Shown here piece by piece: positions 55,135-63,695 of a stretch of 64,000 nt of DNA. Where the stretch lies: positions 2,909,501-2,973,500 of the forward strand of contig NZ_JBANRJ010000001.1 in the NCBI RefSeq assembly GCF_037154075.1. The letters are read 5' to 3'. This DNA is from Sphingobium aromaticiconvertens. Lineage in GTDB: Bacteria > Pseudomonadota > Alphaproteobacteria > Sphingomonadales > Sphingomonadaceae. How positions within the stretch are numbered: position 1 is the stretch's first letter; each line of letters begins with the position of its first letter. The notes below the pieces were generated by a model. The model did no database searches, was not told the origin of the DNA, and saw nothing but the letters and a program-made list of their open reading frames with translations. The position numbers and the translations under genes are program-made.

Positions 55135-56692
55135 CTTGCGATTACCCATAAGTTTCGAGCCCCACGCCGATCTGAATGTCGGCAAGTCGACGTAGGCCGC
55201 GCCAGACGACAGTGTTACCTGGGGGCGGGTCTGAAGATCTTGCGAGATAACCGCCGAGACGGGCCAGTTTGGTGAGATAGAGCTGGATCGTGCCCCTCTT
55301 TGCTCGGCGATTTCCGCTATCGCCAACAAGACGATCAAGGATGTTGATCTCCGATGTGGTGAACGCGATTGCCGGACTGGCGTCTGGTGCGGCGCGAGCC
55401 ATCATGGTCATCCATAATACACGCCAGCTGACGATGCAGAAGAGCGCCACTAGGTTGGCAAGCCGATCGGCCGTGCGCAGCCTGGCGTCTTCGGCACGGC
55501 ATCCAGACTTCAGGACCTTGTGGAAGACTTCGATCTTCCAGCGCATGGCGTACCAGCGGATTTTCTCGATCGCCTCTTCCAGACTGCTAACCTCCAGATC
55601 GGTAACCAGCTTCCACAGGACTGGCTTTCGACCCGGCGGAGCGCCGACTTCCGAAGCATGGATCACTGTCAGATCGAGTGCCGGGTACCGCTTCTGCTTT
55701 CCGATCGGCGGGCGGACGAGGATCCGTTTATACTGGATGTCGAGGGTTACCTGCTCGACGGTATCGTTGTCGCCCCGGACTTCGATGCTGTGCGTACCGG
55801 CGCTCGGTTCTTCGCGCATTTCGCTCTTTACGGTGTGATCGCCGTTGCCTGCCAATCGGTCAACGACGGTGCGGACGACGAAGTGCGTTCCTAGGTCCTT
55901 GGCGAGGCAGTAGAGTTCGTAGATGTCGCTTTCCCGATCACCCACGTGGACACAGCGGTCGGGCTGTCCCAGCAAAGTCATCGATTGACGCAGATTGTCC
56001 AGCCAGCGCACGCTCTCTTTTGCTTCTATCGGAACCCGGGTCGGATTGATCTTACGCTTGAGTTGAGCAGTGCCCTTGAACTTGTCGCGGTTCCAAAACT
56101 TTACCGCAGCAAGCCCCAAAGGTAGACCGTCCTCAGTCACGACCAGGCTCGAATGCATCAGTATTCCACAAACCGTGTGGTGACGGAGTCGGCCAGCCTT
56201 ATCGCGACCGCTGTTGACGCTCTTGGTAAAACCGACAGCATGTGAATTGCGGCGCTGATATGTGAACTCCGTCGTATCCTGGAGCACCAAGATGGGACCA
56301 TCCGTCACCGCGAAACGCTGTCTGGTCGCATCAAAGTGGCCGGCCAGGATATCCCCTTCTTCAACCTTGGGGTTGGAAAAGAACCGATATGCTGCCTTGG
56401 TGCTTGCCCAGTCCTGACATGCCAGGGGAATCGTTCCTCCCATTCGGTCACTCAGTCGACAAAGCAGATCTCCGCATCGGCGCCCAAGACGCGCGTCACT
56501 GAACGCACTCTCATCGATCTCGCAGTGGGACCAATGCTCTTCCAGAGAGGGCAGTTTTTCGCCTTTGGTCTGCACAGGGCACCTCACGAACACACCATGG
56601 TGCTCGTGAATGAATCATAAGCGACTCATCCGATTCAACAATTTTCAACAACGACTTGATAAGTGATTCAAATACTTATGGGTAATCGTAAG
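55135..56692 (-). mobile_element. IS4-family (IS50-group) insertion sequence in dprA
   Basis: The 1558-base element has 18-base inverted ends, CTTGCGATTACCCATAAG at the left and, read inward, CTTACGATTACCCATAAG at the right (one mismatch). It is flanked by a perfect 9-base target duplication, TCAGCAGAT, at 55126-55134 and 56693-56701. Nine bases is the duplication size of the Tn5/IS50 group. One transposase gene fills it on the same strand as dprA. Intact ends, frame and duplication point to a recent insertion. Confidence 0.95.
55142..56593 (-). CDS. IS4-family (IS50/Tn5-like) transposase
   Basis: The 483-residue transposase starts at a GTG at 56593. The N-terminal Tn5-like DNA-binding segment reads FSDARLGRRCGDLLCRLSDR, then TKAAYRFFSNPKVEEGDIL. 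The first catalytic Asp is in ILVLQDTTEFTYQRR and the second in CVHVGDRESDIYEL. The Glu is in YAMRWKIEVFHKVLKSGCRA, the R-x-x-x-E-x-x-x-x-x-x-K pattern of the YREK signature. All motifs are intact, so the enzyme should be active. The start could be a few codons later. Confidence 0.93.
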   Translation of the reverse strand: MFVRCPVQTKGEKLPSLEEHWSHCEIDESAFSDARLGRRCGDLLCRLSDRMGGTIPLACQDWASTKAAYRFFSNPKVEEGDILAGHFDATRQRFAVTDGPILVLQDTTEFTYQRRNSHAVGFTKSVNSGRDKAGRLRHHTVCGILMHSSLVVTEDGLPLGLAAVKFWNRDKFKGTAQLKRKINPTRVPIEAKESVRWLDNLRQSMTLLGQPDRCVHVGDRESDIYELYCLAKDLGTHFVVRTVVDRLAGNGDHTVKSEMREEPSAGTHSIEVRGDNDTVEQVTLDIQYKRILVRPPIGKQKRYPALDLTVIHASEVGAPPGRKPVLWKLVTDLEVSSLEEAIEKIRWYAMRWKIEVFHKVLKSGCRAEDARLRTADRLANLVALFCIVSWRVLWMTMMARAAPDASPAIAFTTSEINILDRLVGDSGNRRAKRGTIQLYLTKLARLGGYLARSSDPPPGNTVVWRGLRRLADIQIGVGLETYG

Positions 56693-56914
56693 TCAGCAGA
56701 TAGCGCGCGCCCAGCGCCCGGCTGCGGGCAATTTCCTTTTCGACCACCCCCGCATCGGCCACCGACGCCTTGCCGCCGCCCCGCGCCGCAAGGTCAGGCA
56801 CAGCGCGCAATGCCGCGCCCGCCGTACCGAACCGCGCCATCAACTGGCGGAAAGTGACAGGCCCGATACGGGGCGATCGGATGAGGCGCAGGCGATCGAA
56901 CCGCTCCTGCTCAC

Positions 56915-57544
56915 TCATTCGTTGGAAATCCCGGCCTTGGAAGCTCCGCCCCTGGAAGACCCGACCTTTGGTTCAGTCCCCTGCGCCAGTCGCGCGATAT
57001 TGGCGCGATGCCGCCACAGTACGATCAGCGCCAAAGCCAGTGCCACAGGCACCAGGTCGATCCGGTCGAACAGCCACATCGCAATCGGCGCGCTCACCGC
57101 TGCCGCCATGCCACCAACCGAGGACCAGCGTGTCCCAAAAAGCGCGCCCAGCCACACGAGCGCAAAAACAATGCCCGCGGGCCAATAAAGCGCCGTCACC
57201 ACGCCCATCATCGTCGCGACACCCTTGCCCCCGGCAAAACGCAACCAGACCGGATAACAATGACCGATAAAGGCCATCGCCCCCGCCATGGGTCCGCCCC
57301 CCTCCAGCAGCGCCGCACCGATCAGCACGGCCCCCGCGCCCTTCAGCAGATCAAGGAGCAGCGTCGCCGCCGCCAGCCCCTTGCGCCCGGTACGCAATAC
57401 ATTGGTCGCGCCGATATTGCCCGACCCAATCTGCCGCAGGTCGCCGGCCCCGGTCATGCGCGTCAGCAACAGGCCGAAGGGGATGGAACCGAGCAGATAG
57501 CCGATGATCAGCACGAATGCGGGAAGAAGCCAGGGTAGGGTCAT
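56915..57544 (-). CDS. plsY: Acyl-phosphate glycerol-3-phosphate acyltransferase
   Basis: The 209-residue inner-membrane protein makes lysophosphatidate from acyl-phosphate and glycerol-3-phosphate. It shows the three PlsY motifs: GYLLGSIPFGLLL, GSGNIGATNVLR and the phosphate-loop RFAGGKGVATMMG, between about five membrane helices. The last 20 residues are a polar tail beyond the family core. Its stop overlaps the dprA start by four bases, so the order plsY-dprA-topA was one operon before the IS insertion; the element may now affect expression of topA. Confidence 0.95.
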   Translation of the reverse strand: MTLPWLLPAFVLIIGYLLGSIPFGLLLTRMTGAGDLRQIGSGNIGATNVLRTGRKGLAAATLLLDLLKGAGAVLIGAALLEGGGPMAGAMAFIGHCYPVWLRFAGGKGVATMMGVVTALYWPAGIVFALVWLGALFGTRWSSVGGMAAAVSAPIAMWLFDRIDLVPVALALALIVLWRHRANIARLAQGTEPKVGSSRGGASKAGISNE

Positions 57545-57637
57545 TTGTCTCGCCTGTTGATTGGATCGCGACCATAGCGCTCACGGCGTAGCGGGCAATG
57601 GCGAAGGCATGTTGACAGCCACGCCCGGCACCGCAAC

Positions 57638-58453
57638 ATGGCGTCCATAATGACGGTCGCTCCCAATGCTCCCTTGCTCTTCTTCGATTCTGGCGTCGGT
57701 GGCCTGTCCATCCTTGCCCCCGCCCGCGCAATGTTACCCAATGCGCCCATCATCTACGCCGCCGACAGCGCGGGCTTCCCCTATGGAACAAAGAGCGAGG
57801 CAGAGATTGCCGCGCGCGTTCCGGCCCTGCTCGGGCGCCTGGTTGAACGCTATCGCCCGCGCCTTGCCGTCATTGCGTGCAATACCGCCTCCACGATTGC
57901 GCTGCCCGTCGTTCGCGCGGCGCTCGATATTCCGGTCGTCGGCACCGTCCCGGCGATAAAGCCCGCCGCGCTAGCGTCGCGGACCCGCGTTTTCGGCGTA
58001 TTGGGCACGGACGCCACCGTGCGCCAGCCCTATGTCGATCGCCTCGCGGCCGAACATGGCGCGGACTGCATCATGCTGCGCCACGGATCGGCTGCATTGG
58101 TGCAACTGGCTGAGGCAAAGTTGCGGGGGGAACCGCTCAATCCCCAGATTGCGCGGGACGCACTTGCCGGTCTGCTCGATCAACCGGGCGGCGACCGGAT
58201 GGATACGGTAGCCCTCGCCTGCACCCATTTCCCACTGGTGGAGGCCGAACTTGCCGCCGCATCGCCCCGCCCACTCACTTTCGTCCATGGTGGTGACGGC
58301 ATCGCCCGGCGTATCGCTTATCTCACTCAAGGGCAGGCTTGGCCCGCTGCACCGGCCCCCGGAATCGCTATATTCACGCGCGTTGATGCGGGCGTCGAAC
58401 GCCTGTCGGGGGCACTGCGAAGCTATGGACTGGACCGGATAGAGGCACTCTGA
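57638..58453 (+). CDS. murI: Glutamate racemase
   Basis: The 271-residue cofactor-free racemase supplies D-glutamate for peptidoglycan. The N-terminal LLFFDSGVGGLSIL has the conserved Asp-Ser, followed by IIYAADSAGFPYG. The two catalytic cysteines are Cys81 in IACNTAST and about Cys195 in ALACTHFPLVE. Two in-frame starts, 57638 and 57650, are both preceded by weak ribosome sites; the domain begins soon after either. It is divergent from plsY across about 93 bases. Confidence 0.94.
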   Translation: MASIMTVAPNAPLLFFDSGVGGLSILAPARAMLPNAPIIYAADSAGFPYGTKSEAEIAARVPALLGRLVERYRPRLAVIACNTASTIALPVVRAALDIPVVGTVPAIKPAALASRTRVFGVLGTDATVRQPYVDRLAAEHGADCIMLRHGSAALVQLAEAKLRGEPLNPQIARDALAGLLDQPGGDRMDTVALACTHFPLVEAELAAASPRPLTFVHGGDGIARRIAYLTQGQAWPAAPAPGIAIFTRVDAGVERLSGALRSYGLDRIEAL

Positions 58454-58533
58454 AACGGCATGGACAAAAGGTCCAATGTCTCTGATCGCTACTTCCGCGC
58501 ATTAGTGCGAGCGGTTCTCGCTGGTAAAGATGG

Positions 58534-58564
58534 CTCTCTGCGGTTAAACGCCATCGCCAGAGAG
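58534..58564. other. Hairpin in the murI-hemA gap
   Basis: CTCTCTG at 58534-58540 pairs with CAGAGAG at 58558-58564 over a 17-base loop, 28 bases before the hemA start codon. It could be a weak terminator of murI or a structure in the hemA leader. The 139-base gap otherwise holds the likely hemA promoter. Confidence 0.35.
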
Positions 58565-58592
58565 AGGTTGCGGTACAAGGGATTTGGCTTCC

Positions 58593-59819
58593 GTGAACTA
58601 TAAGCATGTGTTTGCACAGGCGATCGACCGCCTCCACAGTGAAGGGCGCTATCGCGTCTTCATCGATATCCTGCGTAACAAAGGTTCATATCCTAACGCG
58701 CGCTGCTTCCATGGCCATAACGGGCCAAAACCGATCACTGTCTGGTGCTCCAACGACTATCTGGCGATGGGCCAGCATCCCAAGGTCGTGGCTGCGATGG
58801 AAGAAGCGCTGCATGATGTCGGTGCCGGCTCAGGCGGCACTCGCAACATCGGCGGCAACACCCATTATCATGTCGATCTGGAGTATGAGCTGGCCGACTT
58901 GCACGGCAAGGAATCGGCGTTGCTCTTCACCTCGGGCTATGTCTCGAATGAAGCGACACTCTCCACGCTGGCCAAGTTGTTACCCGGCTGCATCATCTTT
59001 TCGGACGAACTGAACCACGCCTCGATGATTGCGGGCATCCGCAATTCGGGCTGCGAAAAGCGCGTGTTCCGTCATAACGACGTCGAGCATCTGCGCGAAT
59101 TGCTCGCCGCTGAAGACCCCGAGGCGCCCAAGCTGATCGCATTCGAGAGCGTCTATTCGATGGATGGCGACGTCGCTCCCATCGCCGAGATTTGCGACCT
59201 GGCCGACGAGTTCAACGCCCTGACCTATCTGGACGAAGTTCATGCAGTCGGCATGTATGGCCCACGCGGCGGCGGCATTTCGGAGCGGGACGCGGTTGCC
59301 GATCGCCTGACCATCATCGAAGGTACGCTGGGCAAAGCGTTCGGCGTGATGGGCGGCTATATCGCCGCCGACAAGATGATCGTCGACGTCATCCGCAGCT
59401 ATGCGCCCGGTTTCATCTTCACCACGTCGCTTTCCCCCGTGCTGGTCGCGGGCGTGCTGGCGAGCGTGCGCCACCTCAAATCATCGTGCGAAGAGCGTGA
59501 GGGTCAGCAGGCCGCCGCCACGACGCTCAAAGCGCTGATGGCCGACGCAGGCCTGCCGGTCATGCCATCGACCACCCATATCGTGCCCCTGATGGTCGGC
59601 GACCCGATCAAGGCAAAGCGGATCAGCGACATCCTGCTCGCCGAATATGGCGTCTATGTGCAGCCCATCAATTATCCGACCGTGCCGCGCGGAACGGAAC
59701 GCCTGCGCTTCACTCCCGGCCCCGCCCATGATGAGAGCATGATGCGCGAACTGGTGTCGGCGCTGATCGAAATATGGGACCGGCTGGAACTGGAATTGCT
59801 GGAACGGCGGGCAGCCTGA
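58593..59819 (+). CDS. hemA: 5-aminolevulinate synthase (C4 pathway)
   Basis: The 408-residue PLP enzyme condenses glycine with succinyl-CoA, the first step of heme synthesis in alphaproteobacteria. I choose the GTG at 58593 (protein starting [15 protein letters not shown]), which has AAGGGA about ten bases upstream; a TTG at 58584 sits too close to that site. Key segments are [70 protein letters not shown] and the PLP lysine in [20 protein letters not shown]-type heme-regulatory cysteine motifs are not evident. Confidence 0.95.
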   Translation: MNYKHVFAQAIDRLHSEGRYRVFIDILRNKGSYPNARCFHGHNGPKPITVWCSNDYLAMGQHPKVVAAMEEALHDVGAGSGGTRNIGGNTHYHVDLEYELADLHGKESALLFTSGYVSNEATLSTLAKLLPGCIIFSDELNHASMIAGIRNSGCEKRVFRHNDVEHLRELLAAEDPEAPKLIAFESVYSMDGDVAPIAEICDLADEFNALTYLDEVHAVGMYGPRGGGISERDAVADRLTIIEGTLGKAFGVMGGYIAADKMIVDVIRSYAPGFIFTTSLSPVLVAGVLASVRHLKSSCEEREGQQAAATTLKALMADAGLPVMPSTTHIVPLMVGDPIKAKRISDILLAEYGVYVQPINYPTVPRGTERLRFTPGPAHDESMMRELVSALIEIWDRLELELLERRAA

Positions 59820-59848
59820 AACCCCGCGATCAGGGCGAGTTGAGGTAG

Positions 59849-60526
59849 CTAAACGCGCACCAACCCACCCCGCACCGCATAGCCCCGATACAGCGACCGG
59901 AAATGCGCCAGCCCGCCCACTTCGCGGGCGGCCCTCTCCATCGCCTGCCCCAGCGTTGCGCGCGGTGTCACATGGAATCGCCCCAGCCAGCCTGACAGCA
60001 ATCGCTTCCAAACAACGGGCAACTCCTCCTGCGCGCCAAAATCCACGACCTCCAGCCGCCCACCCGGCGCGACGCACTTTGCCGCTTGCGCGAGTGCCGC
60101 CTCCCAGTCCGGAATCATCGACAGCGCATAGCTGATGAATACGCGATCAAAGCTAGCCCGCCCGAACAACGCCTGCGGGTCAAAGGCGCATGCGTCCGCC
60201 TGCATCAACCGCATCCGGCTGCACATCCCCACACGCTCCACCGCCACCTGCGCGGTATCCAGCATCGCCTGCGATATATCGACACCATAAAGGCGCGCAG
60301 CGGGCCATTCCCGACCCACAGCGATCAGGTTACGTCCGGTGCCACAGCCAATCTCCAGCACAGAGCCACCGCGCGGAGGGGCGAGATCGCGAATCATCGG
60401 ATCGCGTCCCAGCAGATAATATTTGCGGGTCAGGTCGTAAAAGTGCCTCTGCCGCCGATAGACCGCGTCCATCAGGGCGCCATGCCCACGCGTCTGTTCA
60501 GATCCGGGCACCGTCCAGCTATTCAC
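59849..60526 (-). CDS. btaB: BtaB-type SAM-dependent N-methyltransferase for betaine lipid
   Basis: The 225-residue class I methyltransferase has the SAM motif SVLEIGCGTGRNLIAV and the acidic loop YGVDISQAMLDTAQ. The N-terminal MDAVYRRQRHFYDLTRKYYL, LGRD is characteristic of BtaB, which trimethylates the amino group of diacylglyceryl-homoserine to give DGTS (diacylglyceryl-trimethylhomoserine). It overlaps the preceding btaA by four bases, the standard order and coupling, so the assignment rests on motif and context together. Confidence 0.9.
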   Translation of the reverse strand: MNSWTVPGSEQTRGHGALMDAVYRRQRHFYDLTRKYYLLGRDPMIRDLAPPRGGSVLEIGCGTGRNLIAVGREWPAARLYGVDISQAMLDTAQVAVERVGMCSRMRLMQADACAFDPQALFGRASFDRVFISYALSMIPDWEAALAQAAKCVAPGGRLEVVDFGAQEELPVVWKRLLSGWLGRFHVTPRATLGQAMERAAREVGGLAHFRSLYRGYAVRGGLVRV

Positions 60527-61749
60527 GCGCTCTCTCCGCCCAGCACATAGAGATGGACGCCGCCATAAATGGCCGACCGGTCGCGCGCGGTGTAGTCAAG
60601 CGACGCTTCCGCCTCATAACGCCAGTGGCGCAAGATGTCGTCACTCACCCGGCCGGGCAATATGGTCGGCTCACCGGCAGTACGGAACAGCACCCGCGCG
60701 CCGGGCTTGGCCGTGCGTGTGATTTCCGCCCATAGCTGGTTCAATTGCTGATCGGACATCCAGTCCTGCGCGTCGAGCAGCACATAGCGGTCAAGCGACC
60801 CAGCATCGCAGGCCGCCAGATAGTCGGTCATGTTGACATGCTGCACATCCACCCGCTCCGCCCGCTCGACCACAGCGCGATGGTGCGCGGCCTGGAGATA
60901 GGGTGGCAGCGATGCCGTGCTGGCCGTGCCATAGCCGCGCCCGAACGCTTGCCAGGCGAAATAATTGTCCTTCAAGGGAAAGCCGCAGGCCAGCTTCTCC
61001 AGACGCGCCTTCAGCACGGCGTCCATCCGCTCATCCCCGGCCAGCGCCTCGAACTGGGCGGGCGGAATGCCAAGGCCGAACAGCGACGCAGGCTGGCTGG
61101 TCAGCCAACGCACGAAGCCCCGGTCGAACACCGGCGCCAGTTCGTTGTCGAAGATCGCGCGCTGCTCTTCCATGCTCTGCGCTTCCAGCAGCCGGCGAGG
61201 GTTAGCGCCATGCAGCCGCGCGACCAGATGGGCTGCGCCGATGAAGCTGCCGAGCAGCCCGCGCTTGAAGATGCCGTTGGCGAAACCGCCGATCCGCCGC
61301 CGCCCGATCAGGTCGCGGCCCTCCCAATAGCGGCGCGTCGCATCGTCCAGCACCGGCGCGACATGGGTATGATAGGCCGCGATATTGTCGCGACTGTCTG
61401 CGTCCCCGAAAAAGCGATGAAAGGTCGCATGATCCGGCAAGGTCCGCGCCGCCGCCAGCTTCAGGCGATTGAGCGCGATATGCGCGGTGTTGAGGTCCAC
61501 CGCCGTGATCCGCGCCGGATCGGCCGTCAGGTAGCTCAAAACGTTGCAGCCGCCTGATGCGATAGTGACGACATGGCAATCGGGCGTGATCGCCAGCGCC
61601 TCCATATCCACCACAGGGTCTTCCCATATCTGAGCATAGACCAGCCCGCGAAAGGCAAAGGTGAAGGCTCGCTCCAGCAGCCCTTGCTTCGACAAATGCC
61701 TGTGCCGGTGGACGGCGCGCGTCACCCGCTGATGTGCCGGTCGTGCCAT
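60523..61749 (-). CDS. btaA: BtaA-type diacylglycerol 3-amino-3-carboxypropyl transferase
   Basis: The protein is 408 residues from the ATG at 61749, which has a strong GAGGAGGCAGAC ribosome site; the 51-codon upstream extension is not supported. It is a DUF3419/BtaA protein with FRGLVYAQIWEDPVVDMEAL, VVTIASGGCNVLSYLTADPA, ITAVDLNTAHIALNRLKLAA, YVLLDAQDWMSDQQLNQLW and a C-terminal DRSAIYGGVHLY. BtaA moves the aminocarboxypropyl group of SAM to diacylglycerol. With BtaB it makes a phosphorus-free membrane lipid, in other alphaproteobacteria during phosphate starvation. A Pho-box-like site lies upstream. Confidence 0.92.
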   Translation of the reverse strand: MARPAHQRVTRAVHRHRHLSKQGLLERAFTFAFRGLVYAQIWEDPVVDMEALAITPDCHVVTIASGGCNVLSYLTADPARITAVDLNTAHIALNRLKLAAARTLPDHATFHRFFGDADSRDNIAAYHTHVAPVLDDATRRYWEGRDLIGRRRIGGFANGIFKRGLLGSFIGAAHLVARLHGANPRRLLEAQSMEEQRAIFDNELAPVFDRGFVRWLTSQPASLFGLGIPPAQFEALAGDERMDAVLKARLEKLACGFPLKDNYFAWQAFGRGYGTASTASLPPYLQAAHHRAVVERAERVDVQHVNMTDYLAACDAGSLDRYVLLDAQDWMSDQQLNQLWAEITRTAKPGARVLFRTAGEPTILPGRVSDDILRHWRYEAEASLDYTARDRSAIYGGVHLYVLGGESA

Positions 61750-61808
61750 GTCTGCCTCCTCGCTATCGGGTCGATCCCGCGCCAATAGGATTATGGCAAG
61801 ACGCCAGC

Positions 61809-61837
61809 GTGACGATCGCGTTACGATTTCATGATAG
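61809..61837 (-). promoter_or_regulatory. Three-repeat Pho-box-like site upstream of btaA
   Basis: On the minus strand three 7-base units follow each other with 4-base spacers: CTATCAT, TCGTAAC, TCGTCAC. The PhoB consensus is tandem CTGTCAT-like 7-mers in an 11-base period. The first unit matches at six of seven positions, the others less well. The block ends 60 bases before the btaA start codon. CATAAT (61790-61795), 13 bases beyond it, could be the -10 box. Position, period and gene function agree. Confidence 0.6.
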
Positions 61838-61919
61838 GCACGGCTCGTTCGGCGGGGGGTGACTTTTCCAAATGTTCCGCTTATGTTCGGCATTCGCGAC
61901 AATGGGATGGATATGGATC

Positions 61920-62270
61920 ATGAGCTATGAGGGAAGCTGCCACTGCGGCGAGGTGACATTCAGCGTGGCGGGCGATCCGCCGACCAGCGCGCTGAGCTGC
62001 AACTGCTCCCATTGTCGGCGCAAGGGGTTCATGCTGACCTTCGTGTCCGCTGACCAGTTCACGCTGACGACGGGAGAGGAAGCGCTCACAAGCTATTATT
62101 TCAACCGCCACGCCATCGAGCATCAATTTTGCAAGACCTGCGGATCGCAGGCCTTTGGCGCAGGCAAGGGGCCGGACGGGTCGGTCATGCGGGCAATCAA
62201 CCTGCGCTGTGTCCCGTCCGTGGATATCGACGCCCTCACCATCGAAAAGGTGGACGGCGCCAGCCATTGA
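61920..62270 (+). CDS. GFA/CENP-V-family zinc protein
   Basis: The 116-residue protein starts at the ATG at 61920 (MSYEGSCHCGEVTFSVAG). Zinc-binding cysteines are in CHCG near residue 9, CNCSHCRRKG near residue 35 and CKTCGSQAFG near residue 80, the pattern of glutathione-dependent formaldehyde-activating enzyme and CENP-V proteins. The family is broad and most members have no proven reaction. It is divergent from btaA and followed by the carboxynorspermidine genes, with no obvious functional tie to either. Confidence 0.88.
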   Translation: MSYEGSCHCGEVTFSVAGDPPTSALSCNCSHCRRKGFMLTFVSADQFTLTTGEEALTSYYFNRHAIEHQFCKTCGSQAFGAGKGPDGSVMRAINLRCVPSVDIDALTIEKVDGASH

Positions 62271-62370
62271 ATTTGGCGCTCCGCCACATCTGCCTTTGCG
62301 CTGTAACGCAGCGCCCCTATATGGGCGCTTTCGCGTGCCCTCACGCGGCACAAGTTATGGAGCACAGGCA

Positions 62371-63591
62371 TTGAGCAAGGTTCTTGTCATCGGCGCAGGC
62401 GGCGTCGGGTCGGTCGCGGTTCACAAGATGGCGATGAACAGCGACATCTTCAGCCACATCACCCTTGCCAGCCGCCGTGTCGCCAAATGTGACGACATCG
62501 CCGCCTCGGTAAAGGAACGCACGGGCATCGCCATCGACACGGCGCAGGTCGACGCCGATGATGTCGAAGCGACCATCGCGCTTATAAAGAAGGTCCAGCC
62601 CAAGCTGGTCGTCAATCTGGCCCTGCCCTATCAGGATCTGAACATCATGGACGCCTGCCTGGCGACCAAGACCGACTATCTCGACACCGCCAATTACGAA
62701 CCGCGCGACACCCCAAAATTCGAATATGGCTGGCAGTGGGCCTATCAGGATCGCTTCAAGGAAGCAGGCATCATGGCCCTGCTCGGCTCGGGCTTCGACC
62801 CCGGCGTCACCAGCGTTTTCGCGTCCTATATCAAGAAGCATCTGCTCGACCGGATCGACACGCTCGACATATTGGATTGCAATGGCGGTGACCATGGCCA
62901 GCATTTCGCCACCAACTTCAACCCGGAAATCAACATCCGCGAAGTCACCGCGCCCTCACGCCACTGGGAAGGCGGCAAGTGGGTCGAAGGCCCCGCGCTC
63001 AAGCACAAACAGATCTTCGAGTTCGAAGCTGTCGGCGAAAAGAACATGTACCTCATGTATCATGAGGAACTGGAAAGCCTTGCCAAATTCTATCCGGAAA
63101 TCAAGCGTATCCGTTTCTGGATGACCTTTGGCGACGCCTATCTCAAGCATCTTGAAGTGCTCCAGAATGTCGGCATGACCCGCATCGACCCGGTGATGTA
63201 CGAGGGCAAGGAGATCATCCCGCTCCAGTTCCTGAAAGCCGTACTGCCCGAACCATCTTCGCTAGGCTCGACGACCAAGGGCAAGACCAACATCGGCGAC
63301 ATTGCAACCGGCGAGAAGGACGGTCGGAAAAAGACCGTCTATGTCTATAATATCTGCGACCATGAAGACGCCTATGCCGAAACCGGCAATCAGGCGGTCA
63401 GCTACACCACCGGCGTCCCCGCGATGATCGGCGCGGCCATGATGCTGACCGGCGCGTGGAAGGCCCCAGAAGGAGAAGGTGGCGGCGTGTTCAACATCGA
63501 ACAGTTCGATCCCGATCCCTTCATGGACATGCTGAACCTGCACGGCCTGCCTTGGCGGGTGAAGGAACTGTCCGCGCCGCTGGACTTTTAA
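62371..63591 (+). CDS. Carboxynorspermidine/carboxyspermidine dehydrogenase
   Basis: This 406-residue saccharopine dehydrogenase-like protein starts at TTG 62371, where GGAG lies eight bases upstream and the nucleotide motif VLVIGAGGVGSVAVHK begins at once; the longer frame is not supported. Other segments typical of CANSDH are LVVNLALPYQDLNIMDACLA, TDYLDTANYEPRD, GSGFDPGVTSVFASYIKKHL and LDCNGGDHGQHFATNFNPEI. It reductively joins aspartate-semialdehyde with a diamine (putrescine or diaminopropane). The decarboxylase gene follows 104 bases later, together giving spermidine or norspermidine by the alternative polyamine route. Confidence 0.9.
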   Translation: MSKVLVIGAGGVGSVAVHKMAMNSDIFSHITLASRRVAKCDDIAASVKERTGIAIDTAQVDADDVEATIALIKKVQPKLVVNLALPYQDLNIMDACLATKTDYLDTANYEPRDTPKFEYGWQWAYQDRFKEAGIMALLGSGFDPGVTSVFASYIKKHLLDRIDTLDILDCNGGDHGQHFATNFNPEINIREVTAPSRHWEGGKWVEGPALKHKQIFEFEAVGEKNMYLMYHEELESLAKFYPEIKRIRFWMTFGDAYLKHLEVLQNVGMTRIDPVMYEGKEIIPLQFLKAVLPEPSSLGSTTKGKTNIGDIATGEKDGRKKTVYVYNICDHEDAYAETGNQAVSYTTGVPAMIGAAMMLTGAWKAPEGEGGGVFNIEQFDPDPFMDMLNLHGLPWRVKELSAPLDF

Positions 63592-63597
63592 GATAAC

Positions 63598-63685
63598 GTC
63601 ATTCCCGCGACGGCGGGAACCCATCTCCCCATTTTGCGTCGGGAGATGGGACTGGGAGGTGAGTTCCTGCTTTTGCGGGAATGAC
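63598..63685. repeat. Dispersed palindromic repeat (GTCATTCCCGC type)
   Basis: GTCATTCCCGC at 63598-63608 is the exact inverse of GCGGGAATGAC at 63675-63685. Inside lie a further GCGGGAACCCATCTCCC segment and its inverted counterpart GGGAGATGGGACTGGGAGGTG. The 88-base unit resembles repeats common between sphingomonad genes and could fold into one long hairpin in the mRNA between the two polyamine genes. Confidence 0.7.
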
Positions 63686-63695
63686 GGAGTAAAAT

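Larger units (their letters stand above)
54269..56918 (-). pseudogene. dprA: DNA processing protein DprA, interrupted by an IS4-family element
   Basis: The gene begins at the ATG at 56918 (MSEQERFDRLRLIRSPRIGP, an N-terminal helix-hairpin region) and breaks after RALGARYLL. It resumes at 55134 with the duplicated target and MGDADYPFLLDQMETAPPAL, and continues through the Rossmann core (VAMVGARNASAA, VVVSGLARGIDTAAH, FPARNRIIAGLA, VVEAAPRSGSLITARLA) to a C-terminal winged helix and the stop at 54269. Deleting the element and one 9-base repeat (1567 bases) restores a single frame of 360 residues, normal for DprA. DprA loads RecA on incoming single strands in natural transformation. The gene overlaps plsY by four bases and should now be inactive. 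Confidence 0.93.

Noticed and set aside
61698..61902. Longer btaA start at 61902
   Set aside because: The extra 51 residues look unlike the family, while the ATG at 61749 has a near-ideal GAGGAGG site.
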